DNA from: Thiodiazotropha sp040506705
GTDB lineage: Bacteria > Pseudomonadota > Gammaproteobacteria > Chromatiales > Chromatiaceae
NCBI GenBank assembly: GCA_040506705.1
Contig: JBEVWG010000046.1
Span: forward strand, 62,001-126,000
Direction: 5' to 3'
Length of the DNA stretch: 64,000 nucleotides
In this document: positions 19,646 to 26,642 of the stretch, piece by piece
How the letters are laid out: every line of letters begins with the position of its first letter
Numbering within the stretch: the first letter of the stretch is position 1
Program-made: the position numbers and the translations under genes
Notes under the pieces: generated by a model
What the model saw: only the letters and a program-made list of their open reading frames with translations
Databases searched by the model: none
Told to the model about the DNA's origin: nothing

Positions 19646-20947
19646 GTGAGTGATGTAAATAGGTTTCTGGATTTCTTGAAAATCCTCATCATCTTAACAT
19701 TTGCACTTGCTTTAGGCGCCTGTGAACTGATGGGGCCAAAAAAACAGGATGAACCTGTAGTTATGGAACCAGAGGAAGAGGTAGAGGCAATACCCCTCCC
19801 AACCGATTCTTTGTCACCCAATAAACGCGTTCGCAAAGCCTTGACGCTGTTACAGAATGGCGACTATGAGAATGCTCGCAATCAGCTTAATTGGGCATTA
19901 ATGGATCATCCCGATCATGCCAGGGCCAGTGATCTACTTGAGCAGATGGATGCAGATCCCATAGAGTACCTGGGACTTAAAAACTTCTTCTATGATGTTC
20001 AACCGGGAGATTCTCTCTCTTTCATTGCCAAGAGTTTTCTTAATGACCCCTATAAATTTGTCATATTGGCCCGCTACAATAAACTCGAAAATCCAAGCAG
20101 ACTGGCACCGGGACAACGTATCCGGGTACCTGGCGAATTAAGAAAAATTGTCAAACCGAAGGCAAAGGTTAAACCAAAAGCCAAAACTGAACCCAAGCAT
20201 GAAGCAGTCATTCAACCCGCAGAAATCGAAACAGAAATAACCGAAACAGCAGCTGACCCGTTGCCGGATGTCATCCAGGAACCGGTGACATTACCAGCAG
20301 AAACAGACATTAAAACAGAGCCAGACTCTACTCCAGAGCTATCTGCCAGCACTAGCGATGATATTCTCAATTCTGCTCGGAAACTACATTCCGCCAATGA
20401 CCTGCCCTCTGCCATCTACCTGCTTGAGAATGAAGGTAATAGACAACCTGAGTCTAAGGAGATTCGAGTGTTATTGGGTAGTTACTATAGCGAATATTCC
20501 ACCCAACTGATTGGGCAAAATGATCTGGAAGGTGCCAGAAGCACTCTGGAAAAACTTATAATACTTGATGCATCAGATGAAAGCGCAATCAATCAACTTA
20601 TTCTGGTTGAAGATAGAATTGAAGCACAGAAGCTCCTGCAGAAAGCAAACAATGCCGAGAGTGACGGTCAATATGAAGAAGCCTACAAAACCTATGGCCA
20701 AGTCTTAACCTACGACCCTGACAATCTGACTGCCAGAGAGTCGCAGCTAAAAGTCAGGAACAAAATCACTGACAACTATCATCGGCAGGCGATGCAACTC
20801 TTCCGAAAACAAGAGCTGGATGAAGCCATTGCCTTCTGGAACAAGATATTGGAACTGGACCCGAATCACTCCCTCGCTCCCGGTTATAAAGCCAGGGCCC
20901 TGGAAATGAAACAGCAGTTACAGCGAATCGATACAGGGACTAAATAA
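19646..20947 (+). CDS. LysM- and TPR-containing lipoprotein at the end of the T6SS operon
   Basis: This 433-residue protein starts at GTG 19646 (AAAGGAG upstream; the ATG at 19641 runs straight into a stop). A signal sequence ends in a lipobox LALGAC with Cys26. After an acidic linker and a first TPR-like pair (about 50-100), a LysM domain follows (about 110-165, VQPGDSLSFIAKSFL to LAPGQRIRVPG), then a Lys/Pro/Glu/Thr-rich linker and several TPR repeats (about 240-425). It is probably attached to a membrane and binds peptidoglycan by LysM. It lies 63 bases after pppA and is likely part of the T6SS unit. Its precise role is unknown; a cell-wall anchor or assembly aid is inference. Confidence 0.82.
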   Translation: MSDVNRFLDFLKILIILTFALALGACELMGPKKQDEPVVMEPEEEVEAIPLPTDSLSPNKRVRKALTLLQNGDYENARNQLNWALMDHPDHARASDLLEQMDADPIEYLGLKNFFYDVQPGDSLSFIAKSFLNDPYKFVILARYNKLENPSRLAPGQRIRVPGELRKIVKPKAKVKPKAKTEPKHEAVIQPAEIETEITETAADPLPDVIQEPVTLPAETDIKTEPDSTPELSASTSDDILNSARKLHSANDLPSAIYLLENEGNRQPESKEIRVLLGSYYSEYSTQLIGQNDLEGARSTLEKLIILDASDESAINQLILVEDRIEAQKLLQKANNAESDGQYEEAYKTYGQVLTYDPDNLTARESQLKVRNKITDNYHRQAMQLFRKQELDEAIAFWNKILELDPNHSLAPGYKARALEMKQQLQRIDTGTK

Positions 20948-21818
20948 GCTCAGAGAAAAGTCTGTGATAGTTATTATTGTAAAGGAACAACTGAACAAGA
21001 CTCTGTTAGAATAACTTTGATAATAAAGCCAAAGTCTTATTAATAAACTTATAACCGACGGCAGTTATATTGCTTTCGTTAAAAAAATAATCAAGCGCAA
21101 ATAAAGTGCTCATAATTAAAACAAATATTAAAACCTTGATTCTTGAGTCTGATTTTTTCACTGGTTATGCTTATCCTCTTTGTTGATTATATAAATAGAT
21201 CTATATTTTTTCACGGGATCTCTTTACTTCTTTTGCTGTAAGTTCATAGCCGTAATATCTGCACCAATACTCCATTTATTATTCTATCAAATAATCTATC
21301 ATCGCAATTCACTGGAACCACGGATACCGAGAAATCTGTGCCAAATCGCATTGTTACCCATTCTGAACTCTATAACCAAATCATGTATCTATTGAGCTAA
21401 AGATAGTGTTTTTATTCGATGCAGATCAAAAGGCGATTTTGTATTTTCTCTCTTCGATATAAGAGAGAATATATCTCTTATCTATAAGGACTGATTACAC
21501 AAGAGACCAGATTTCATGCCCACCATACCGTAAAAAGAGTCGTTAATAGAAAGAATGGGATGAGCAATCTCCTCATGCTTCACCAAAACTGACATCATCA
21601 GATTCACGCCAATGAATCAAATTGGCTTCCCAGTGGTGCACTTCTTTAATTGAACCTGGTTTTTAGATGAGTGCGAGGTTAACTAATTAAACGAGTTAGT
21701 AATGTACATATTGAAATTAGCTACGCAAATCGACAGGCTGGAAACTAGTCGATCACTAGCACGCCTGCTATGCTGACATTCAGGACAATCTATTTAACAT
21801 CAAATAAAGAGGACAGGG
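20948..21818. other. 871-base A+T-rich non-coding region between T6SS and borosin-like locus
   Basis: No convincing gene is present. A perfect 9-base inverted repeat (TTCTCTCTT, 6-base loop) lies at 21446-21469 and could be a hairpin. On the minus strand around 21520-21670 a short open stretch reads GSIKEVHHWEANLIHW and onward, ends in a TGA that overlaps an ATG (ATGA), and is followed by a 20-codon hydrophobic peptide starting MRRLLIPFFLL. This looks like the decayed end of two coupled genes but is too short to identify. The region also must contain the promoter of the next gene; none stands out. Confidence 0.4.
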
Positions 21819-22445
21819 ATGATGAAGAGCAATTTCAATAATTCGTCTGGCACGTCAAGCCTCTACTTACTATTGTTTGCGCTCCTCATACTGTTTTTTC
21901 ACTGCTCGTTAGCTGAAACGACACCACAACAAACGCAATGCTTGAGATCCCTTCCAGAAGTAACTGATTTCTGCGAACTAAATTCAAGTACTGAAAATAC
22001 CATGACCTGCAATATTCCGATAACTGTCCCACATGGATTGATAGCAGTCACAGATCAGCAGCAAATCAGTAAAGCGTTTGGCGACGGAGGCGAAGGTGGA
22101 ATATGCTGCGGTAAGGTTGTCTCTGCAACTGATGCCATTACGGTCTATCGTGCCTGGACTAAGAGGAGTAAAAAGCTAGGCAATTGGTGGTCGCTTACAA
22201 TACCCCCCAAGTCCAAAGACGCCTACCGTTCTCAAGATGACATCTGTAGCGAGTGGGACCCCTATTTAATGTTTGTCAGCACATGCAAACTCAGTGTCGG
22301 CACTCTAGCAGCAATCGGCCCTGGTCAAAGCGCATGTTGTAGCGATGGCAATTTCTATCCCGAATCTGATGTCCTTCAGCTCTATATTCCAAACGCAGAA
22401 CAAAGTGTTACAAATTGCACCACCAGCCCTTGGCGATCACATTAG
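21819..22445 (+). CDS. Unknown secreted Cys-rich protein
   Basis: I do not recognise this 208-residue protein. It begins at ATG 21819 (a second ATG follows at once) with AAGAGG upstream. A hydrophobic stretch (about residues 17-32, LYLLLFALLILFFHC) ending near SLAE looks like a Sec signal peptide. The mature part has 10 cysteines, including two CC pairs (ICCG and ACCSD), suggesting up to five disulfides in the periplasm or outside. It has no membrane segment after the signal. It stands 225 bases upstream of the methyltransferase, separated by a hairpin, so it may be its own transcript. A role with the downstream system is suggested only by position. Confidence 0.75.
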   Translation: MMKSNFNNSSGTSSLYLLLFALLILFFHCSLAETTPQQTQCLRSLPEVTDFCELNSSTENTMTCNIPITVPHGLIAVTDQQQISKAFGDGGEGGICCGKVVSATDAITVYRAWTKRSKKLGNWWSLTIPPKSKDAYRSQDDICSEWDPYLMFVSTCKLSVGTLAAIGPGQSACCSDGNFYPESDVLQLYIPNAEQSVTNCTTSPWRSH

Positions 22446-22462
22446 CTAGCACAATCACCCAC

Positions 22463-22497
22463 TGCGATTGAGAATATTCAATACATATTCTATCGCA
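22463..22497 (+). terminator. Stem-loop after the Cys-rich gene
   Basis: TGCGAT at 22463-22468 pairs with ATCGCA at 22492-22497, and after a two-base bulge AGAATA pairs with TATTCT, giving 12 base pairs around a 9-base loop. It begins 18 bases after the stop codon. Only a weak A/T run follows (TAATATTTTA), so termination is plausible rather than certain. Confidence 0.45.
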
Positions 22498-22669
22498 TAA
22501 TATTTTACGAGTGCTTCTCATAGGAATTCATAAAAAACCACATAGGAGGTCAGCCACTCAAGCTGCTTAAAAAAAATATTTTAACTTAAATCAAATCACG
22601 CGAATGCATTCACATAACTGAACAGCCTTTTTCTCTCGTTTTGTTTAACCACCACATGGAACCATTAAA

Positions 22670-23860
22670 ATGAAAAAAGGATCGTTAGTAGTAGTTGGAT
22701 CAGGTATCAAGAGTGTCGGTCATATCTCAATGGAGGCGCAGGGATGGATACAGCACAGTGACGTTGTGCTCTACTGTGTCGCCGACCCTGCAACCGAAGT
22801 ATGGATCAAGGAGAACAGTAAGCATAGCATTGACTTGTACCAGTTCTACGGTAACGACAAACGCCGACTCGATACGTACATTGATATGGCCGATGAGATG
22901 TTGAAGTACGTTCGCCTGGGCAAGGATGTGTGCGGTGTTTTCTACGGGCATCCTGGTGTCTTTGTCTATCCGTCCCATCATGCAGTGAATATTGCTCGCG
23001 AGGAAGGTCATCGGGCGGCACTGTTACCGGCCATTTCCGCGCTCGACTGCCTGTTCGCCGATTGTGGTGTAGACCCTTCATCCAAGGGTTCGCAGACCAT
23101 TGAGGCGACAGATCTGCTGCTACGCAAAAGGAAGTTATTAACAGACGGTCATGCCATTATTTGGCAGATCGGCTGTGTTGGGGATCTCGGTTTCAACTTC
23201 TCCGGATATGATAACCATAACCTGAATATCTTAGTCGATTATCTCGAGACATTTTACGACCCGGATCATGAGGTCGTTCACTACCAAGGATCACAGTATC
23301 CGATCTGTAAGTCGGTTGTAGAAAAGATGCCGCTCAAGAACCTGCGAACCGCCGCTGTGACTGGCATTTCCACCCTCTACATACCCCCCCAAGACGAGTT
23401 GAAAACTGACATTGGTATGGCTGAAAAACTTGGTCTCAAGATCAAGCGTGTCAAACAGAACAAAAACGATTCAGCAAAAACCGATATCTATAAGGTTGCC
23501 AAAACAGCTACAAAAAACGCTGTACCCTCAGTTAAGGCACAGATTGATGATAAACCGACCATGGGTAGTCGTTATTTTCCATCACCTGAACACAGTGGCC
23601 TTGCGACTTTCATCACAGACCTTTGTTCGAATCCGCATATCTTGGCGGAATTTATGCGCAATCCCAAACTGGTCGCTGCGACCTACGCCAACCTGACCGA
23701 GAGCGAGCTACAGGCTGTTGTATCCATGCATGCAGGCCGAATCCGCATGGCGATTAAGCAGGCTCATTATGATGACCCACGCGAGCAAGGCGCCGATGCT
23801 GCCCAGCGTCTCTATGCCGAACGCAAGGCAAAATTATATGAGGACTCTAGGCTTCATTAA
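22670..23860 (+). CDS. Borosin-type peptide backbone N-methyltransferase with fused C-terminal binding domain
   Basis: The N-terminal 250 residues form a tetrapyrrole-methylase-fold SAM methyltransferase: GSLVVVGSGIKSVGHIS at the start, VFYGHPGVFVYPSHHAV at 90-106, and EGHRAALLPAISALDCLFADCG. Unlike porphyrin methylases, it has the four residues known from the fungal borosin enzyme OphMA (Y63, Y66, R72, Y76) at the same spacing: Y57, Y60, R66, Y70. These enzymes N-methylate peptide backbones. A Lys-rich linker (about 255-300) leads to a helical domain at about 308-365 (FITDLCSNPHILAEFM, NLTESELQAVVSM) resembling the LigA-like borosin-binding domain of bacterial precursors such as Shewanella SonA. 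The tail after it is polar and charged, with no hydrophobic core peptide, so it probably acts on another protein, most simply the product of the next gene, 56 bases downstream. Confidence 0.85.
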   Translation: MKKGSLVVVGSGIKSVGHISMEAQGWIQHSDVVLYCVADPATEVWIKENSKHSIDLYQFYGNDKRRLDTYIDMADEMLKYVRLGKDVCGVFYGHPGVFVYPSHHAVNIAREEGHRAALLPAISALDCLFADCGVDPSSKGSQTIEATDLLLRKRKLLTDGHAIIWQIGCVGDLGFNFSGYDNHNLNILVDYLETFYDPDHEVVHYQGSQYPICKSVVEKMPLKNLRTAAVTGISTLYIPPQDELKTDIGMAEKLGLKIKRVKQNKNDSAKTDIYKVAKTATKNAVPSVKAQIDDKPTMGSRYFPSPEHSGLATFITDLCSNPHILAEFMRNPKLVAATYANLTESELQAVVSMHAGRIRMAIKQAHYDDPREQGADAAQRLYAERKAKLYEDSRLH

Positions 23861-23916
23861 AGCGTCAGTTGGCACGAGAAACTAAGGATATTTTCAGTCA
23901 ATTTGGAGAGACTAAC

Positions 23917-25653
23917 ATGACTTCAACAAACAAAACGCAACAGAATTTTGATGACGCGCAGAAATTCTTGCAGGACTGTCTGACTACACCGACCCTGGCT
24001 CAGGGCTATGAAACACAGGGTCAGATAGCGCAACAAAAATCGAACCCCGATCTGCTCACCAGTTGGCTAAAGAGCAAAGGGTATGACACTAACCCAACCC
24101 AGATAGTCCAGGCGCAGGAGCAGCAGCAGAGCTACCAGCTTTCCTACTGGTCTGGAACTTACGGGAAGACGTCAGTGAAAAAATCCGACGGAACTTTTGT
24201 GGTTGGCCCGCCCATCGTGGTTGTCGACAACAGCACGGTATTAATTAACAACGTTGCCATCGTCAATTTCCAGTTCGAGAATGCGACATTGAGCTGGACA
24301 AGCGATGCAAACGACACCGCAGGTTCTATAGTTTTCCAGGAAATTCCTTCGGTCAACAGCAATGAAAACCCACCAACCGGCTATACAGGTAAGCTATTCA
24401 GTGGCTCGTTGACACAAACGACATGCACCCCAGGGAACGGTGCTCTGACCTACAGCGGTCAGATCGGCGACATCGTATCTTTCCCTCTTGAAAACTGGTC
24501 CGGCAACTATGGCGCAACTTCACTCAAGCAAGCTGATGGTAGCTACCTCTCCGGACCACCGTTGATTGTCAAGGACGCTGCAACCGTGCTTCTCGACGAG
24601 ACTGAAATCAAAAACTTCACCTATTGCTCGGTTGGCAATTCCTTGAGCTGGAGCCTCGATGATAATGCAACTGCTGGATCGGTCACCTTCAGCAAGATCG
24701 TCACACCAACCTCAACAGGATACGTAGGCCCAACCTTTTACGGCACTCTGCAGAATAACTCGTCCTCTCCAGCTCAGCAGTACAGCGGAACTCTGTCGAC
24801 ACCCGAGAAGCTATCAGACTGGATCGGTGTTTACGGCCAGACAACCATCACCAAGAGTGATGGCAGCTACGAAGCGGGGCCGCCGGTGGTGGTTATCAGC
24901 GACACCCAGGTGACCCTGAGTGGCCGCAATCTCACCGATATCGATTTCGATATCAATACCAATGTGCTGACATGGCCCTTCAACAGCAATCAGTCCGGCG
25001 GCTCTATCACCTTTATGCGCATCACCACACCAACCTCCAGTGGCTATGTCGGTAACTCGTTCAGCGGTACAATCCAACAGGAGTCCGGTGGCGGAACATT
25101 GCCCTTCTCAGGTATTCTCGGCCAACCCTACTCGGGTGGCGGCGGCTATCATGAGACCACCTTGCAGAAGATCTTTACCATTGCTGGCTATGTCATCGTC
25201 GTAATTGCCGGACTGCAGTACATCTATCAAGGCATCAAACTGGCCAAGTGGGCATGGACTAAGTTTTCCCAGTGGCGCCAGTCCGCTGAAGAGGTCGACC
25301 CGGGACTCGAAGATGGCGTACCCGAGGCCGACGCCAATCCCGGTCCACAGATCGACCCGGATAATCCGCCTCCGGAAAACACCACCACAGATACCACCAC
25401 CGAAACCCAGGCCGATCCGGTAACCACAACCGATACGACTACAGATGTCACCACTGAAGTCACCGACGTCACCACTGAGGTCACAGATGTCACCACTGAG
25501 GTCACGGATGTCACCACAGAAGTGACTGATGTGACAACCGAAGTGACCGATGTCACCACTGAAGTGACAGAGGTTGAAGTCGTAGAAGTGGAAGTCGTCG
25601 AAGTTATCGTAGCAGCTGAAGACGAAGAGGAAGAGGATCCCAACAAGAAATAG
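23917..25653 (+). CDS. Probable substrate of the borosin-type methyltransferase: beta-repeat, membrane segment and Val/Thr/Glu heptad tail
   Basis: The frame is open from TTG 23869, but ATG 23917 has a well-placed GGAGAG, giving 578 residues. Residues 1-70 are a polar helical region (FLQDCL, later NPDLLTSWLKSKGYD) that could serve as a leader or docking domain. Three related beta-rich repeats of about 110 residues follow, with WSGTYG, WSGNYG and WIGVYG at about W78, W194 and W302, each followed by DG(T/S)(F/Y)...GPP and a Gly-Tyr motif. One hydrophobic helix spans about 419-440, followed by basic residues. Then come a Pro/Asp linker, six TDVTTEV heptads (509-550), and a final stretch TEVEVVEVEVVEVIVAA plus an acidic end. 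No signal peptide is visible. The beta-branched tail resembles borosin cores, known to be Val/Ile-rich. The substrate role is inference from neighbourhood and tail. Confidence 0.8.
   Translation: MTSTNKTQQNFDDAQKFLQDCLTTPTLAQGYETQGQIAQQKSNPDLLTSWLKSKGYDTNPTQIVQAQEQQQSYQLSYWSGTYGKTSVKKSDGTFVVGPPIVVVDNSTVLINNVAIVNFQFENATLSWTSDANDTAGSIVFQEIPSVNSNENPPTGYTGKLFSGSLTQTTCTPGNGALTYSGQIGDIVSFPLENWSGNYGATSLKQADGSYLSGPPLIVKDAATVLLDETEIKNFTYCSVGNSLSWSLDDNATAGSVTFSKIVTPTSTGYVGPTFYGTLQNNSSSPAQQYSGTLSTPEKLSDWIGVYGQTTITKSDGSYEAGPPVVVISDTQVTLSGRNLTDIDFDINTNVLTWPFNSNQSGGSITFMRITTPTSSGYVGNSFSGTIQQESGGGTLPFSGILGQPYSGGGGYHETTLQKIFTIAGYVIVVIAGLQYIYQGIKLAKWAWTKFSQWRQSAEEVDPGLEDGVPEADANPGPQIDPDNPPPENTTTDTTTETQADPVTTTDTTTDVTTEVTDVTTEVTDVTTEVTDVTTEVTDVTTEVTDVTTEVTEVEVVEVEVVEVIVAAEDEEEEDPNKK
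25441..25566 (+). repeat. Six tandem 21-base repeats encoding TDVTTEV
   Basis: Six in-frame 21-base units encode the identical heptapeptide TDVTTEV (residues 509-550 of the preceding protein). The units differ from each other only at third codon positions (for example GTC/GTG, GAA/GAG, GAT/GAC, ACA/ACC/ACG/ACT), so the peptide is kept while the DNA drifts. Two 15-base units encoding EVVEV follow at 25576-25605. Confidence 0.95.
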
Positions 25654-25667
25654 ATCAGCATCAGTGC

Positions 25668-25690
25668 CCGCCGCCCTGATAGGGCGGCGG
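25668..25690 (+). terminator. Perfect GC-rich stem-loop between the repeat-protein gene and the oxygenase gene
   Basis: CCGCCGCCCT (25668-25677) pairs perfectly with AGGGCGGCGG (25681-25690) around a GAT loop. No T-run follows, so read-through into the oxygenase gene 20 bases later is expected. Such a hairpin would leave more message for the upstream substrate than for the downstream enzyme. Confidence 0.6.
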
Positions 25691-25709
25691 AGCGTAAGAG
25701 CAGAAGACC

Positions 25710-26312
25710 ATGAAGAACACACAGACTTTCATCATCGAATACGACCAAAAAATATACGATTTCAGTGACATGGCCTGCCAGATTCTCGGTGTAGACGAAC
25801 TGCATAAAATACATCTCAGGGACGACATCCACCGCTTGAATCGTGGCCCCGTAGCGGAGCAGATCGAGGTCTGTCGCAGCGCGCTTGCCGAAGGCTTCAG
25901 AGAGTTTGCCGAGCTCTACGATGCATTTGTTACCGAAGTGATTGGGCCTCTCTACGGGGGTATCATTAGCTACCAACGGCCACCATCCTTTCGCTTTCAC
26001 TATAGTGGTCGCGGTAGTAGCGCCTTTCACCGCGATCGTGACTACGGGGTCAAATGCGGCCGACTCAACCTATGGGTGCCATTGACCCGTGTGTGGGGTG
26101 ATAACAGTCTGTGGATTGAGAGCGAAGAAGGCGCCGAGGACTACACACCGACAGAGTTAGATTACGGCCAGGCACTGATCTTTGACGGTGCCAATTTGAA
26201 GCATGGCTCTAAGGTCAACACCACCTCATCGACCCGCGTCAGTTTTGATCTGAGGTTTGCGCCTCATAGCATGATGGCGCCTGGTAGTCACCTTGTTTTG
26301 CTAGTTAGATGA
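25710..26312 (+). CDS. 2-oxoglutarate/Fe(II)-dependent oxygenase, StrG/phytanoyl-like
   Basis: This 200-residue protein belongs to the cupin-fold 2-oxoglutarate oxygenases. The iron ligands are H107 and D109 (FHRDRDYG) and H165 (LKHGSK), with R176 (STRVSFDLR) placed to bind 2-oxoglutarate. The spaced motif N.W.PLT, LWIES, FDG, H, TRVSFD is like that of StrG-type hydroxylases of secondary metabolism. It likely hydroxylates or otherwise oxidises a substrate in the cytoplasm; no signal peptide is seen. It lies 56 bases after the heptad-repeat gene on the same strand, so hydroxylation of that protein or of its product is a reasonable but untested idea. Confidence 0.82.
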   Translation: MKNTQTFIIEYDQKIYDFSDMACQILGVDELHKIHLRDDIHRLNRGPVAEQIEVCRSALAEGFREFAELYDAFVTEVIGPLYGGIISYQRPPSFRFHYSGRGSSAFHRDRDYGVKCGRLNLWVPLTRVWGDNSLWIESEEGAEDYTPTELDYGQALIFDGANLKHGSKVNTTSSTRVSFDLRFAPHSMMAPGSHLVLLVR

Positions 26313-26642
26313 CATTTATCAAAGAAACCCTTGTCATTTTACATTAGCTAACTCACAATTATTTAACTTATAATTTAATAACTTAGATAAGCTTAACATC
26401 TATTTCTTATCTATTGATGAGATACATTGACTTATTAAATTGAACATGAATAATAATGCGCTATATGGCGTTCAGTAGTCACTATTTTTATGGAACTGAA
26501 CAACAACGGGAATTGATTGCGAAAGAATTTACTTGGAATGGAATCAGGCTGAAAGCTGAATATCGCTGGTCGGGATGTAGTATTGAGGGAAGCATACCTA
26601 CGCAACAATATGGTTCATATTGATTTTTAGCAAGATACCCTT
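26313..26642. other. 330-base A+T-rich spacer, marks the end of the borosin-like locus
   Basis: The first half is strongly A+T-rich. A TTGACT at 26427-26432 with TAATAA 18 bases later is a possible promoter pointing to the right. The only open frame is the 55-codon one listed separately. No intrinsic terminator is clear after the oxygenase gene; ATGACA/TGTCAT at 26309-26337 is too weak. Confidence 0.35.
26456..26623 (+). CDS. Possible small protein, 55 residues, unknown
   Basis: ATG 26456 to TGA 26623 encodes a 55-residue peptide that begins MRYMAFSSHYFYGTEQQREL and has a plausible mix of residues with one Cys and four Trp/Tyr-rich turns. It lies 24 bases downstream of the possible promoter and 20 bases before the transporter gene. 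It has no visible ribosome site, so it could equally be a gene remnant or chance frame. I cannot assign it to a family. Confidence 0.25.
   Translation: MRYMAFSSHYFYGTEQQRELIAKEFTWNGIRLKAEYRWSGCSIEGSIPTQQYGSY

Noticed and set aside
22544..22550. Perfect AGGAGGT Shine-Dalgarno sequence in the gap before the methyltransferase
   Set aside because: No start codon followed by a usable open frame lies at a suitable distance; a stop appears within a few codons in every frame.
22670..23860. Siroheme or cobalamin (tetrapyrrole) methylase
   Set aside because: The fold is shared, but the Y/Y/R/Y set at borosin spacing, the C-terminal helical domain and the absence of any tetrapyrrole pathway gene nearby argue against it.
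25441..25605. CRISPR-like array at the tandem repeats
   Set aside because: The units are contiguous in-frame codon repeats without spacers, so this is a protein repeat.
25108..26030. Long minus-strand open frames opposite the heptad-repeat gene (up to 267 codons)
   Set aside because: They exist because the 21-base repeat leaves several frames open. Their translations are runs of TSVVTSV with no ribosome site or domain, while the plus-strand frame has domains and synonymous-only variation.
26309..26337. ATGACA/TGTCAT inverted repeat after the oxygenase gene as a terminator
   Set aside because: Only six base pairs, a 17-base loop and a four-T run; too weak to call.
20948..26642. Prophage or transposon carrying the borosin-like genes
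   Set aside because: No integrase, transposase, tRNA end or flanking direct repeat is visible; transfer is possible but not shown by the sequence.
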